From: Bifidobacterium pseudolongum subsp. globosum
GTDB lineage: Bacteria > Actinomycetota > Actinomycetes > Actinomycetales > Bifidobacteriaceae
Length of the DNA: 64,000 nt
Assembly (NCBI RefSeq): GCF_000741295.1
Contig: NZ_JGZG01000005.1
Location: 1-64,000, forward strand
Direction: 5' to 3'
The translations under genes were made by a program, and so were the position numbers. The stretch's first letter is position 1. Each line of letters begins with the position of its first letter. Under the pieces are notes generated by a model that worked only from the letters and a program-made list of their open reading frames with translations, ran no database searches and was not told the origin of the DNA. Below, one piece after another: positions 18,069-28,307 of the stretch.

Positions 18069-19751
18069 ATGACCGCAACGACCGCGACCATGGACATCAC
18101 CAACCCCGTGCTGCGGGGTATGTACCCCGACCCAAGCTGGATGTGGGACGAGCTCGGGGAGCGCGTGGCCTTGGTGAATTCCTCGTTCGAACTGGTGCCG
18201 GGGCTGCCGATCCACGTTTCAGACGATATCGCGAACTGGGAGCTTGCGGGGAACGCCGTCGACGAGGCGATGGCGCAACGGCTGCTGATCCCCTTCGTGC
18301 TTGATTCTGGGGGATTGTATGCGCCGACATTGCGCATGATCCGCGGGAAGTACGTGATCGCATGCACGGTCGCCCGCATCGATCTGGATGCGGCCGCCGC
18401 AGCTGAGGTCGACCCGGAGTCGATCGAGGGGGCCCGTGCAAGCCAAGGCAACTTCATCATCGAAGCCGATGCGCTTGAGGGGCCATGGCGCGGCCCGTAC
18501 TGGATCGAGGGCGCCGAGGGTATCGATCCAGACATCTTCGAGGACCTTGACGGCTCCGTGTACTGGACGCAGACAAGGCCGGCCGTACGCCCGCGCTGGG
18601 AAGGGCAGACCGAGGTGTGGACCCAGCGGATTGACCCGGAGACGTGGCGGCTGTGCGCGTCGCATGACGCAGACGGCGACTATGGCAAGACGGTCCTCTG
18701 GACGGGATATGGCGTGGAGGCGGTGTGGGCCGAAGGACCACACCTGTACCGCATCGGCGATTGGGTGTATCTGATGACCGCGGAAGGCGGCACAAGCTTC
18801 GACCACAGCGAGATGACCATGCGCGCATGGGCCCCCGACGGGCTCGGGCCGTCGGTCGAAGCCCTGCAGTTCCAGGCGCACGAGGACGGAACCGAGCCGC
18901 GCGCGCCGCGTGCCGACGAACGGTCGGTTGTGGGGCGGTATGCACGCCTGTTCCATCCCTGCAAGAAGAACCCGTTCCTGACGCACCGGCATCTGGGTTT
19001 GGAAGAGCGCGTGCAGTGCGTGGGCCACGCCGATCTGCTGCACCATCCACGGCTCGGCTGGTGGGTCGCGTGCCTGGGCTCGCGCGAAACCCCCACCGCG
19101 GGCCATGGGGCGCTCAGTTTCCTGGGCCGGGAGACTTTTGTGGCGCCTGTCGACTGGCAGCATGATCCGGCGCAATGGTCGCTGGAATCCAATGGGCCCG
19201 CGCAAGGGGAGTCCGATGACCCAGGATGGCCGGTGCTCGCCGGGGGAGCGGGGCGTCTGGCGCAGACATTGCGCATCGATGCGGCGGACGGGACCCTGCT
19301 CGACATGTGCATCGGGCCGTGCGAATCGCAGGCGGTCGTCGATGCACGCGTGCCTTTTGCCGTCGGCGATGGCGAAGGCGCGGCCGTGCGCGCGGATGGC
19401 ACGGTGTACCGGCGTATGCCGGAAGACAGGTGCGTGGTGCTGTGCCCGCCGCGTGGCACGGTGCGCATCCGGCAGGACGGCCGCCATACACTGAGCGTGG
19501 CGACCGATGGGGCGTCGGTGCAGTGGGCGCTCGGCGAGGGGACGGAGCGCAGGGAGGGCATGGTGCCGATCCCCGAGGGGGAGCCGGGATCGGTTATGCT
19601 CGTCTTCGACAAAGGCATGGTGCGTGTGGTCGTGGCGCAGTCCGCGGAACAGGCATGGACGGCGCCGGCCGTCGAGGTGATCGACGTGGCGCCGCTGAGC
19701 ACCGAATGGTCCGGCGGTTTCGTGGGGTGCCTCGTCGGTTGTGACGCGTAG
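18069..19751 (+). CDS. glycoside hydrolase family 43 enzyme, beta-xylosidase-like
   Basis: A 560-residue GH43 protein with an N-terminal five-bladed propeller and a C-terminal beta-sandwich of the XynB type. The three inverting catalytic positions can be placed: the base Asp in MYPDPSW, the pKa-modulating Asp in GIDPDIFED, and the acid Glu in AEGPHLYRIGDW. No signal peptide is present, so it acts on imported oligosaccharides. The start ATG (18069) follows GGAGGA at 18058-18063. It resembles the other GH43_11-like enzyme of the locus but is more diverged, including the missing Gly-Asp in DELGERVALVNSSFE. Release of xylose from xylo-oligosaccharides is the likely role; arabinosidase activity cannot be excluded. 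Confidence 0.85.
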   Translation: MTATTATMDITNPVLRGMYPDPSWMWDELGERVALVNSSFELVPGLPIHVSDDIANWELAGNAVDEAMAQRLLIPFVLDSGGLYAPTLRMIRGKYVIACTVARIDLDAAAAAEVDPESIEGARASQGNFIIEADALEGPWRGPYWIEGAEGIDPDIFEDLDGSVYWTQTRPAVRPRWEGQTEVWTQRIDPETWRLCASHDADGDYGKTVLWTGYGVEAVWAEGPHLYRIGDWVYLMTAEGGTSFDHSEMTMRAWAPDGLGPSVEALQFQAHEDGTEPRAPRADERSVVGRYARLFHPCKKNPFLTHRHLGLEERVQCVGHADLLHHPRLGWWVACLGSRETPTAGHGALSFLGRETFVAPVDWQHDPAQWSLESNGPAQGESDDPGWPVLAGGAGRLAQTLRIDAADGTLLDMCIGPCESQAVVDARVPFAVGDGEGAAVRADGTVYRRMPEDRCVVLCPPRGTVRIRQDGRHTLSVATDGASVQWALGEGTERREGMVPIPEGEPGSVMLVFDKGMVRVVVAQSAEQAWTAPAVEVIDVAPLSTEWSGGFVGCLVGCDA

Positions 19752-19759
19752 GCGGCGAC

Positions 19760-19912
19760 CTAAGCGGATGGTTGGGCCGCTGTTGCGGTGGCCTTGTCCG
19801 GCTCGCCGTGCACCAGCCGCTGCCGTTTGCGCAGCAGCATCGCGAAATTGCCGAGCACCGGTATGAGCAGTCCGCATACCATGCCGATGTCGGAGGCGCG
19901 CTGGGCCGCCAT
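19760..19912 (-). CDS. possible 50-residue membrane peptide coupled to lacI, or transporter remnant
   Basis: An ATG at 19910-19912 overlaps the lacI stop as TGATG and opens a 50-codon frame. The peptide has one hydrophobic stretch (DIGMVCGLLIPVLGNFAMLL) followed by a basic RKRQRL and a polar tail. The frame also stays open upstream inside lacI, so it may be the last helix of a deleted sugar transporter rather than a separate gene. No Shine-Dalgarno sequence is evident; coupling to lacI would be needed. Confidence 0.4.
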   Translation of the reverse strand: MAAQRASDIGMVCGLLIPVLGNFAMLLRKRQRLVHGEPDKATATAAQPSA

Positions 19913-20928
19913 CAGCGCGCCTCCGACGCCAAGCGGGCCGTGCTGCCGCGCACGACGAGCGTCGTCGGGAGGATCACATGGTGTTGCGTGGGGCGCCCCT
20001 CCGCCGTGTCGATGAGCATGCGCGTCGAGACCGCCGCCATGTCGTGCAATGGCTGGCGCACCGTGGTGAGCGCCGGACCCAGGAACGCGGAGGTCTGCAC
20101 GTCGTCGAAACCGACAACCGAAAGGTCTTCGGGGATGCGCAGCCGGTTCTGCCGGGCGGCCTCATAGACGCCCATCGCCTGCAGGTCGCTGCCGGCGAAA
20201 ATCGCGGTGGGGCGGTTCGGGTTCTCCAGCAACGCCATCGCCTGCGCGTAGCCGCCTTCGGTCGTGAAATCGCCTTCGGTCACCAGCTCGGGATCCAGCG
20301 CGATGCCCTGTTCGGCGAGCGCCGACGTGTAGCCGTCGAGCCGCGCACGCGAGCACATCATCTCTTCGGGGCCGGTGATGATGCCGATGCGCGTGTGCCC
20401 CAGGGCGAGCAGATGCCGAGTCGCGAGCACGCCGCCGGCCCAGTTGTCCGCCTGCACGGAGAAATCATCGTTCGACGGCTCGCCCGAAGGGTCGAAGATG
20501 ACATAGGGGATGCCGTTGGCCTGCAATTTGGTTTTTTCTTTTTCGGTGAGATTGGCGAAGATGAAGATGACGCCGAATGGCCTGCGCCTCAGCATGCCGG
20601 TGATCCAGTCGTCGTCGGGGTGTTGGCGGGTGCCACTTTCCGTTGTAATGACGCTGATGTCGGGCGAGTGCCTTGTCTCACGCAGCACGCCGCGCAGCAC
20701 TTCGAGAGCCCAGATTGTGTCGAGGTCCTGAAAGACCACTTCGATGTACCGTTGGCCGGCCGCTTTCTGGCCGCGGCGCTGGTAGCCCGAGGCCTTGAGT
20801 GCCTGATCGATGGCTGTGCGGGCTTCGTCGGAGATGTCGGACCTTCCGTTGAGTGCCTTGGAGACGGTTGCCAACGAGTAGCCGGTGTGTTTTGCGATGT
20901 CCGCCAATCTGACTTTGGATTCCGGCAT
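19912..20928 (-). CDS. LacI-family transcriptional regulator
   Basis: A 338-residue repressor with an N-terminal helix-turn-helix (VRLADIAKHTGYSLATVSKALNG), hinge, and periplasmic-binding-like sugar-sensing domain (VEVVF... to TLVVRGSTARL). The start at 20928 is chosen because AAGGAG lies six bases ahead; an ATG 21 bp further up is in frame but poorly placed. It is transcribed away from the oligosaccharide-importer operon across a 332-bp region with palindromic sites, one of which lies inside its own promoter spacer. I infer that it represses the importer operon and itself, with an AXOS-derived sugar as inducer. Confidence 0.92.
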   Translation of the reverse strand: MPESKVRLADIAKHTGYSLATVSKALNGRSDISDEARTAIDQALKASGYQRRGQKAAGQRYIEVVFQDLDTIWALEVLRGVLRETRHSPDISVITTESGTRQHPDDDWITGMLRRRPFGVIFIFANLTEKEKTKLQANGIPYVIFDPSGEPSNDDFSVQADNWAGGVLATRHLLALGHTRIGIITGPEEMMCSRARLDGYTSALAEQGIALDPELVTEGDFTTEGGYAQAMALLENPNRPTAIFAGSDLQAMGVYEAARQNRLRIPEDLSVVGFDDVQTSAFLGPALTTVRQPLHDMAAVSTRMLIDTAEGRPTQHHVILPTTLVVRGSTARLASEAR

Positions 20929-22538
<1,610 letters not shown>

Positions 22539-22558
22539 TCGCGTCTGAGCAAGGTCCG

Positions 22559-22597
22559 GGATGGCTGGGCTGTTCCACATGGTCCAGCCATCCTTTT
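22559..22597 (+). terminator. hairpin between binding-protein and permease genes
   Basis: GGATGGCTGG (22559-22568) pairs with CCAGCCATCC (22584-22593), followed by TTTT. It probably stops part of the transcription so that the binding protein is made in excess over the permeases. Confidence 0.65.
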
Positions 22598-22642
22598 CCT
22601 TGGATGACGTACAACGAAACTTAGATACATGGGATTGATGAC

Positions 22643-23701
22643 ATGACTGAAATGAATGATGCCGTGGCAGTCGGGCGACCGGTTGCCGAAACGAAGAAGC
22701 GGGGCGGAGAACGCAAACCCTCTAACGGCAAGGGGCGCAGAAATCTCGAAATTTTCATCCTTTCCGCACCCGCGATCATCCTCTTCTGCTGCTTTGTGAT
22801 TCTTCCGATCATTTTGGGCGCCTACTACGGTTTCTACCAATGGAAGGGCTTTGGTACCCCGTCCGAGAACGGCAAGTTCGTCGGACTGCAGAACTACATT
22901 GTGGCGTTGAAGGATCCGAACTTCCAGCAGGCGATCCTGCATACCTTTGAAATCGTCATCGGATCCCTCGTTATCCAGGGTCCGTTGGCCATCCTCTTCG
23001 CTCTCCTGCTCAACCAGAAGTTCAAGGGACGTGGTCTGATCCGTACGCTCATCTTCGTGCCGTATGTCGTTTCGGAAGTCATTGTCGGCACCGGCTGGAG
23101 CCTGCTGCTCCAGAAGAAGGGCGCGGTCAACCAGATCCTTGAATCACTCGGCATGCATGGCGTCGATTGGCTCGCCAACCCCAAGGTCGCGATCTGGACG
23201 CTGCTGCTGCTCATCAGCTGGAAATACATCGGATTCGCCGTCATCCTCATGCTTGCAGGCATGCAGTCGATTCCGGAGGAACTGTATGAAGCGGCAAAGG
23301 TGGACGGTGCAGGGTTCTGGCAGATCCAGAAGAGCATCACACTGCCGTTGCTCGCCCCGACGCTGCGCATCTGGGTCTTCCTGTCGATGATCGGTTCGCT
23401 GCAGCTGTTCGATTTGGTCTACATCATCTGGGGCCAGTACGTTTCCACGACGGCCGGCGTCTCCACGATGGCCACCTACATGGTCCGTGAGGGACGCGGT
23501 GCAGGCAACTACGGATATGGCTCCGCCGTCGCCCTCATCATTTTCGTCATCTCGCTGATTGTGGCGCTGACCTACCAGCACTTTGTGCTCAACCGTGATC
23601 TCGATGGCGCCTTGACCGATAAGAAGGCGTTCAAGAAGCGCAAGAAGAGGCAGACCGCAGAGGATGAGGCCCTGGCGGTCGCCATGGAAGGAGTGAAGTG
23701 A
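22643..23701 (+). CDS. ABC sugar importer permease (first subunit, MalF-like)
   Basis: A 352-residue inner-membrane permease with about six helices, starting near residue 37 (IFILSAPAIILFCCFVILP). The EAA loop that docks the ATPase is EELYEAAKVDGAGFWQIQK. The N-terminus and the C-terminal tail after KKAFKKRKKRQ are charged and cytoplasmic. The next permease begins 1 bp after the stop. With the upstream binding protein it forms a CUT1-type importer for oligosaccharides. The C-terminal extension of about 35 residues is longer than in many homologues. Confidence 0.93.
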   Translation: MTEMNDAVAVGRPVAETKKRGGERKPSNGKGRRNLEIFILSAPAIILFCCFVILPIILGAYYGFYQWKGFGTPSENGKFVGLQNYIVALKDPNFQQAILHTFEIVIGSLVIQGPLAILFALLLNQKFKGRGLIRTLIFVPYVVSEVIVGTGWSLLLQKKGAVNQILESLGMHGVDWLANPKVAIWTLLLLISWKYIGFAVILMLAGMQSIPEELYEAAKVDGAGFWQIQKSITLPLLAPTLRIWVFLSMIGSLQLFDLVYIIWGQYVSTTAGVSTMATYMVREGRGAGNYGYGSAVALIIFVISLIVALTYQHFVLNRDLDGALTDKKAFKKRKKRQTAEDEALAVAMEGVK

Positions 23702-23702
23702 G

Positions 23703-24572
23703 ATGAGTGCTGCAACGGCATATTCCAAGAAAAACAGTTTCCATAAGTCATCAAAGACCCCATGGGGCAACCCGATAGTCTATTTCTTCTCGCTTGTGCT
23801 CGTGGCGATCTGCGTCGTCCCGGTGCTCTACATCATCTTTGGCGGATTCCGCACCAACGCGCAGATCACCAACAACCCTGCCGGTCTGCCGAATCCCTGG
23901 GTGATCAGCAACTACAAGGAAGTCATCACCAGTGACGTCTTCTGGACCGAGCTGGTCAACTCACTGATTGTGGGCATCTGCACGATGATCGGCGTCGTCG
24001 TCCTCGGCATCATGGTCAGCTACGTCATCGCCCGCTACAAGTTCCGGTACTCGACACTGATGTATGCGCTGTTCTCAGCGGGCCTCATGTTCCCGATGAC
24101 CGTCGGCATCACTCCGCTGTACCTGATGATCAGGAACCTAGGTCTGTCGAATTCCCTTGCGGGCATCATCCTTCCACAGATCGCATTCGGTCTGCCGCAG
24201 ACCATCATCATCCTGGTCCCCTTCCTGCAATCCATCCCGATGGAATTGGAGGAGGCGTGCCTGCTGGACGGTTGCTCTCGCCTTGGCTTCTTCTGGCGCA
24301 TGGTCATCCCGCTGTCGATGCCCGGCGTTGCCACGACCGGTATCCTCACCTTCGTGGGAAGCTGGAACGGCTATATGCTTCCACTCTTCGTCCTGAGTGA
24401 TGAAAGCAAGTACACGCTTCCGCTTGGTGTGCAGATGTTCAGCTCCCAGCACTCGGTGGATACGGCCAGAGTCCTCGCGTTCACCTCGCTCGCCATGCTT
24501 CCGGCCCTCATCTGCTTCACGATCTTCCAGAAGAAGATCGTGGGTGGCCTGACAGGCGCGGTCAAGGGCTGA
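23703..24572 (+). CDS. ABC sugar importer permease (second subunit, MalG-like)
   Basis: A 289-residue permease with six predicted helices; the first is at about residues 27-47 (YFFSLVLVAICVVPVLYIIF). The ATPase-docking loop is MELEEACLLDGCSRLGFFWR, and the protein ends with FQKKIVGGLTGAVKG, the usual C-terminus of this subunit class. The ATG lies 1 bp after the stop of the first permease, so the pair is translationally linked. A hairpin with a T-rich tail follows, ending this operon before the next GH43 gene. Confidence 0.94.
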   Translation: MSAATAYSKKNSFHKSSKTPWGNPIVYFFSLVLVAICVVPVLYIIFGGFRTNAQITNNPAGLPNPWVISNYKEVITSDVFWTELVNSLIVGICTMIGVVVLGIMVSYVIARYKFRYSTLMYALFSAGLMFPMTVGITPLYLMIRNLGLSNSLAGIILPQIAFGLPQTIIILVPFLQSIPMELEEACLLDGCSRLGFFWRMVIPLSMPGVATTGILTFVGSWNGYMLPLFVLSDESKYTLPLGVQMFSSQHSVDTARVLAFTSLAMLPALICFTIFQKKIVGGLTGAVKG

Positions 24573-24602
24573 TCCGACCCGCCGCCTGCAACACATGAAG
24601 CA

Positions 24603-24636
24603 CGGCGGCCCGGGCACAACCGGGCCGCCGTTTCCC
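24603..24636 (+). terminator. terminator after importer operon
   Basis: CGGCGGCCCGG (24603-24613) pairs with CCGGGCCGCCG (24620-24630) and is followed by TTTCCCTT. It is a good intrinsic terminator, though some read-through into the GH43 gene 15 bp later is possible. Confidence 0.75.
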
Positions 24637-24650
24637 TTAAGGAGATCGTT

Positions 24651-26276
24651 ATGAAGATCGAAAACCCGGTACTGCCCGGATTCAACGCCGATCCGTCGAT
24701 GATCAGGGTCGGAGACACCTACTACATCGCGAATTCCACATTCGAATGGTGGCCTGGCGTACGTCTGCATGAGTCGAAGGACATGGTGCACTGGCGTCTG
24801 TTGCCGAGCCCGCTGAACCGTCGTTCTCAGATCGATATGCGCGGCAACCCGTCCTCCGGCGGTGTGTGGGCTCCCGACCTGTCCTATGCGGACGGCAAGT
24901 TCTGGCTCGTGTACTCCGATGTCAAAATCGTCAACGGCGCGTTCAAGGACTGCACGAACTACCTCGTGACCGCCGAGGACATCCGTGGCCCGTGGAGCGA
25001 ACCGATCCGGATCAACGGCGTTGGCTTCGATGCAAGCCTGTTCCATGACGATGACGGGCGCAAGTACCTCGTCCAGCAGACTTGGGATTTCCGTGAATAC
25101 AACCATCCCTTCGATGGCATCACGCTTACCGAGTTCGACGTCGAGACCATGCGCCTGCGCCCTGAGACCGAACGCACGATTTGGCGCGGCACTGATGTCA
25201 AACTCGTCGAAGGCCCGCACCTGTACAAAATCAACGGCATGTACTACCTGTTCTGTGCCGAGGGCGGCACTGTCTGGACGCATCAGGAGGTCGTCGCGCG
25301 TTCCTCGACGCTCGATGCGATGTCGTTCGAGGGGAGCCCGTACAACCCGTTCATCAGCAACTTCGACACCCCGCGCAGCTATCTGCAGAAGCAGGGGCAT
25401 GGCGCACTCGTGGATACGCCATCCGGAGAATGGTACTACGCGTCGCTGTGCGCCCGGCCCTGGCACCATGAGAACGAATCGGTGACCGATCCGCGTGGAT
25501 GGTGCACCTTGGGCCGTGAGACATCCATCCAGAAAGTCGAATGGACCGATGACGGCTGGCCTGTCGTCGTCGGCGGCCATGGCGGACAACGCGTCGTCGA
25601 GGCGCCGCAAGACGCCATCGAGACCGAGGCACCGGCCGATCACAGCCAGCATGACGATTTCGAGGCGCCGCAGCTCGCCTTGGATTGGAACACGCTGCGT
25701 GTGCCCTTCGACGAATCGATGGGTTCCGTCGGAGGCGGCACGCTGACCTTGCGTGGGCAGGGATCGCTGTGCAACCTCTTCGACCTGTCCCTCGTCGCCC
25801 GCCGTTGGCAGGCGTTCGATTTCGACGCGTCTGTCGGTGTGCGCTTCGACCCCACCAACTACCGGCAGATGGCCGGCCTGACGAACTACTACAACGACCT
25901 GTGCTGGTCGTGGGCTTTCGTCACTTGGGATGAGAAGCGGCAGTGCCGTGTGATTGAAGTCGCCCAGAACGATTTCAACTCCTACACCTCGTTCCTGCGG
26001 GACCGGGCGGTGCCGGTTCCCGATGATGTGGAGACTGTATGGCTGCGCACGCGTGTGCGCACGCAGACCTATGGTTACGACTATTCGTTCGACGGTGAGC
26101 AGTGGCATGACCTCGGTGTCGAGCTGGACGCGAAGATCCTGTCGGACGACTATGTGAACCAACGGTATGGCGGGTTCTTCACCGGTGCGTTCGTCGGTCT
26201 TGCGGCAGTGGACCTGTCGGGGTATGACGCAACGGCGGAGTTCGTGGACTTCGATTACCGCGAATTGAGTGAATGA
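24651..26276 (+). CDS. glycoside hydrolase family 43 beta-xylosidase (subfamily 11-like)
   Basis: A 541-residue intracellular GH43 enzyme with propeller and C-terminal beta-sandwich. Catalytic residues: base Asp in GFNADPSMIRVGDTYY, modulator Asp in GVGFDASLFHDDDG, acid Glu in VEGPHLYKINGMYY. The C-terminal domain (from about residue 330) contains YNDLCWSWAFVTWDE, a feature of XynB_C2 domains that close the active site and favour exo-action on xylo-oligosaccharides. The ATG follows AAGGAGATCGTT. It lies directly behind the importer operon, so it probably acts on the imported sugars to release xylose. Confidence 0.92.
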   Translation: MKIENPVLPGFNADPSMIRVGDTYYIANSTFEWWPGVRLHESKDMVHWRLLPSPLNRRSQIDMRGNPSSGGVWAPDLSYADGKFWLVYSDVKIVNGAFKDCTNYLVTAEDIRGPWSEPIRINGVGFDASLFHDDDGRKYLVQQTWDFREYNHPFDGITLTEFDVETMRLRPETERTIWRGTDVKLVEGPHLYKINGMYYLFCAEGGTVWTHQEVVARSSTLDAMSFEGSPYNPFISNFDTPRSYLQKQGHGALVDTPSGEWYYASLCARPWHHENESVTDPRGWCTLGRETSIQKVEWTDDGWPVVVGGHGGQRVVEAPQDAIETEAPADHSQHDDFEAPQLALDWNTLRVPFDESMGSVGGGTLTLRGQGSLCNLFDLSLVARRWQAFDFDASVGVRFDPTNYRQMAGLTNYYNDLCWSWAFVTWDEKRQCRVIEVAQNDFNSYTSFLRDRAVPVPDDVETVWLRTRVRTQTYGYDYSFDGEQWHDLGVELDAKILSDDYVNQRYGGFFTGAFVGLAAVDLSGYDATAEFVDFDYRELSE

Positions 26277-26282
26277 CCATGG

Positions 26283-26329
26283 ATGCACGCTGGGCGGGCC
26301 GTCTCCGGGACGGCCCGCCCAGCGTGCAT
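26283..26329 (+). terminator. 21-bp perfect hairpin after GH43 gene
   Basis: Arms at 26283-26303 and 26309-26329 pair without mismatch around loop TCCGG, 6 bp after the stop. No T-tract follows. Confidence 0.7.
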
Positions 26330-26381
26330 CTCCATATCTGCGGTGCAGATGACATGACCGCATGGAAGGCAAGGGGCGCAT

Positions 26382-28307
26382 ATGACATTGACAATGCCAA
26401 AGCTGCTGGATGATGGATGTGTGCTGCAATCCGGCAGACCCGTGAACATCTGGGGATGGTGCACACCGGGGGAGCGTGTCTCCGTACGTATCGGCGAATG
26501 TACAAGGGAAACCATAAGCGCCGCGGATGGCGGCTGGCAGGTGCGGTTGGACGCGTTGGATCCTGGTGGCCCGTATGCCTTTGAAGTGATTGGCGATGGC
26601 GCGACGGTACGGCGCTCATGCTATGCGGGTGAGGTGTTCCTGTGTTCGGGGCAATCCAATATGGAGCTTTCCATGCAATGGGTGCATCCGTACTATCCAA
26701 GCGAGTTCCAGCGGCAGGATGACCCCTTGCTGCGCCAGTTCAAGGTCGTGGACCGATACGATTTCTCCGGGCCGGTGCGTGACCATGAGGAGGCCTCATG
26801 GCTGGGGTGTGCACCCGAGACGTTGGGTCAATTCTCCGCAGTCGCGTATTTCTTTGGGCGAATGGTGCGCCAGTGGTTGCAGGTCCCCGTCGGACTGCTC
26901 AATGTATCGTTGGGTGGTTCCCCCATCGAAGCATGGATGGACGCCGCTTCACTCGATGATTGTCCTGAAGCGTTGGAGGAGCTGGATCCCTATCTGGGTG
27001 ATGGCGTGGCCGAGGCGCGGAGCGAAGAGAGTCTGTCCGCGGTCGCTGGATGGATGGAGGAGCTGCAAGCGCGGCGGATTCCTGCCGACAAGCTGCATTG
27101 GCGCCATGTCGACCTGCCGGCACGTTTTGAGGATTGCGGGTTGCCGGGATTCCAGGGAATGCTCGAATTGCGGCGGACAGTGGTGCTGCCGCCCTATTGC
27201 GAGGGTGCTGAAGGCACGCTGCGGTTGGGGGCATGGGCTGACATCGATGAGACCTACATCAATGGAATCAACATAGGGGGCCGCCCCAACCAATATGAGC
27301 CCCGTGACTACCGGATTCCTGCCGGTATGCTGCGCGCGGGGGCCAACGAGATTGTTGTGCGCCTTGTCTGCAACGCGGGATCCGGCCGGGTGACCGAAGG
27401 CAAGGCGATGACCTTGCAGGTCGGCGATGAGGTCCATGATGTGAGCGGCATCTGGAGGCTTGCCGTCGTGGCGAGCATGGACAGGCCATGTCCGAGTGAG
27501 GATTTCGTGCGTTGGCGCCCCACCGGGTTGTATAACGCCATGCTCGCGCCTTGCTTCCGTTTCCCGGTACGCGCCGCGCTGTGGTACCAAGGGGAATCGA
27601 ACACCGGGACCAGGGCGGCGCAATACGGCAAACTGCTCGCCACGATGATCGATTTGTGGCGGGAGCGTTGGCATGATCTGCATATGCCCTTCCTCATCGT
27701 GCAATTGCCCGGCATCAGCATCGATTGCATCGAGGACGGCGGTTGGCCGCTCGTACGCGCCGGGCAGTGGGCCGTCGGGAAGCAAGTGCCCGACGTGAAG
27801 ACGGTCGTGACGCTGGATGCCGGTGAACCCAACGACTTGCATCCGCATGACAAGAAGCTCGTCGCGTCACGTCTGTTCGACGCGGCATGTGCGCTGCTCT
27901 ATGGAGGCGACAATGTGCAGCCGATGGTGGAGAGGATCGAGGAACGCGATGGGATGCTGTGCGTCTCCTATGCCACTGTTGCCCGCCAAGGGGCCAATCC
28001 GGTCCCTTGCACGCCGTTGACGCTCGATGGCGGCGATCTGGACGAATTCGAGTTCGTCTGGCGCGATGCCATGTGCGCGGTGCCTGCACCTGCGACGGTT
28101 GAGGGGGCGGAAGTGTGCATTCCGCTGCCTGAGCGGCGTCCCGACATACTGCGGTATGCATGGCGGAACAACCCGTCACGTGGTCTGCTTGTGGATGGCC
28201 GGGGCACTCCGATGCCTCCATTTGCCTATGATTTGAAGCGTGGTGCCATGATCGAGCCATCGGTGCGCGCTGGCGGAGACGTCGATGCCGGGACGGGACG
28301 TGCATGA
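26382..28307 (+). CDS. SGNH-type acetylesterase (sialate O-acetylesterase family)
   Basis: A 641-residue cytoplasmic esterase. The SGNH blocks are visible: CSGQSNMELSM with the nucleophile Ser near residue 90, the LNVSLGGSPIEAW Gly block, ALWYQGESNTG with the Asn block, and NDLHPHDK with the catalytic Asp and His. A galactose-binding-like insertion (WADIDETYINGINIGG) splits the catalytic halves, as in the family. In this locus the likely job is to remove acetyl groups from xylo-oligosaccharides. No signal peptide is present. The stop overlaps the carboxylesterase start by 4 bp, so the two are coupled. It could also act on other acetylated sugars. Confidence 0.85.
   Translation: MTLTMPKLLDDGCVLQSGRPVNIWGWCTPGERVSVRIGECTRETISAADGGWQVRLDALDPGGPYAFEVIGDGATVRRSCYAGEVFLCSGQSNMELSMQWVHPYYPSEFQRQDDPLLRQFKVVDRYDFSGPVRDHEEASWLGCAPETLGQFSAVAYFFGRMVRQWLQVPVGLLNVSLGGSPIEAWMDAASLDDCPEALEELDPYLGDGVAEARSEESLSAVAGWMEELQARRIPADKLHWRHVDLPARFEDCGLPGFQGMLELRRTVVLPPYCEGAEGTLRLGAWADIDETYINGINIGGRPNQYEPRDYRIPAGMLRAGANEIVVRLVCNAGSGRVTEGKAMTLQVGDEVHDVSGIWRLAVVASMDRPCPSEDFVRWRPTGLYNAMLAPCFRFPVRAALWYQGESNTGTRAAQYGKLLATMIDLWRERWHDLHMPFLIVQLPGISIDCIEDGGWPLVRAGQWAVGKQVPDVKTVVTLDAGEPNDLHPHDKKLVASRLFDAACALLYGGDNVQPMVERIEERDGMLCVSYATVARQGANPVPCTPLTLDGGDLDEFEFVWRDAMCAVPAPATVEGAEVCIPLPERRPDILRYAWRNNPSRGLLVDGRGTPMPPFAYDLKRGAMIEPSVRAGGDVDAGTGRA

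Noticed and set aside
24138-26429. 763-codon open frame on the minus strand across the permease and GH43 genes
   Set aside because: An antisense shadow of two well-supported genes, with no recognisable domain and no promoter.
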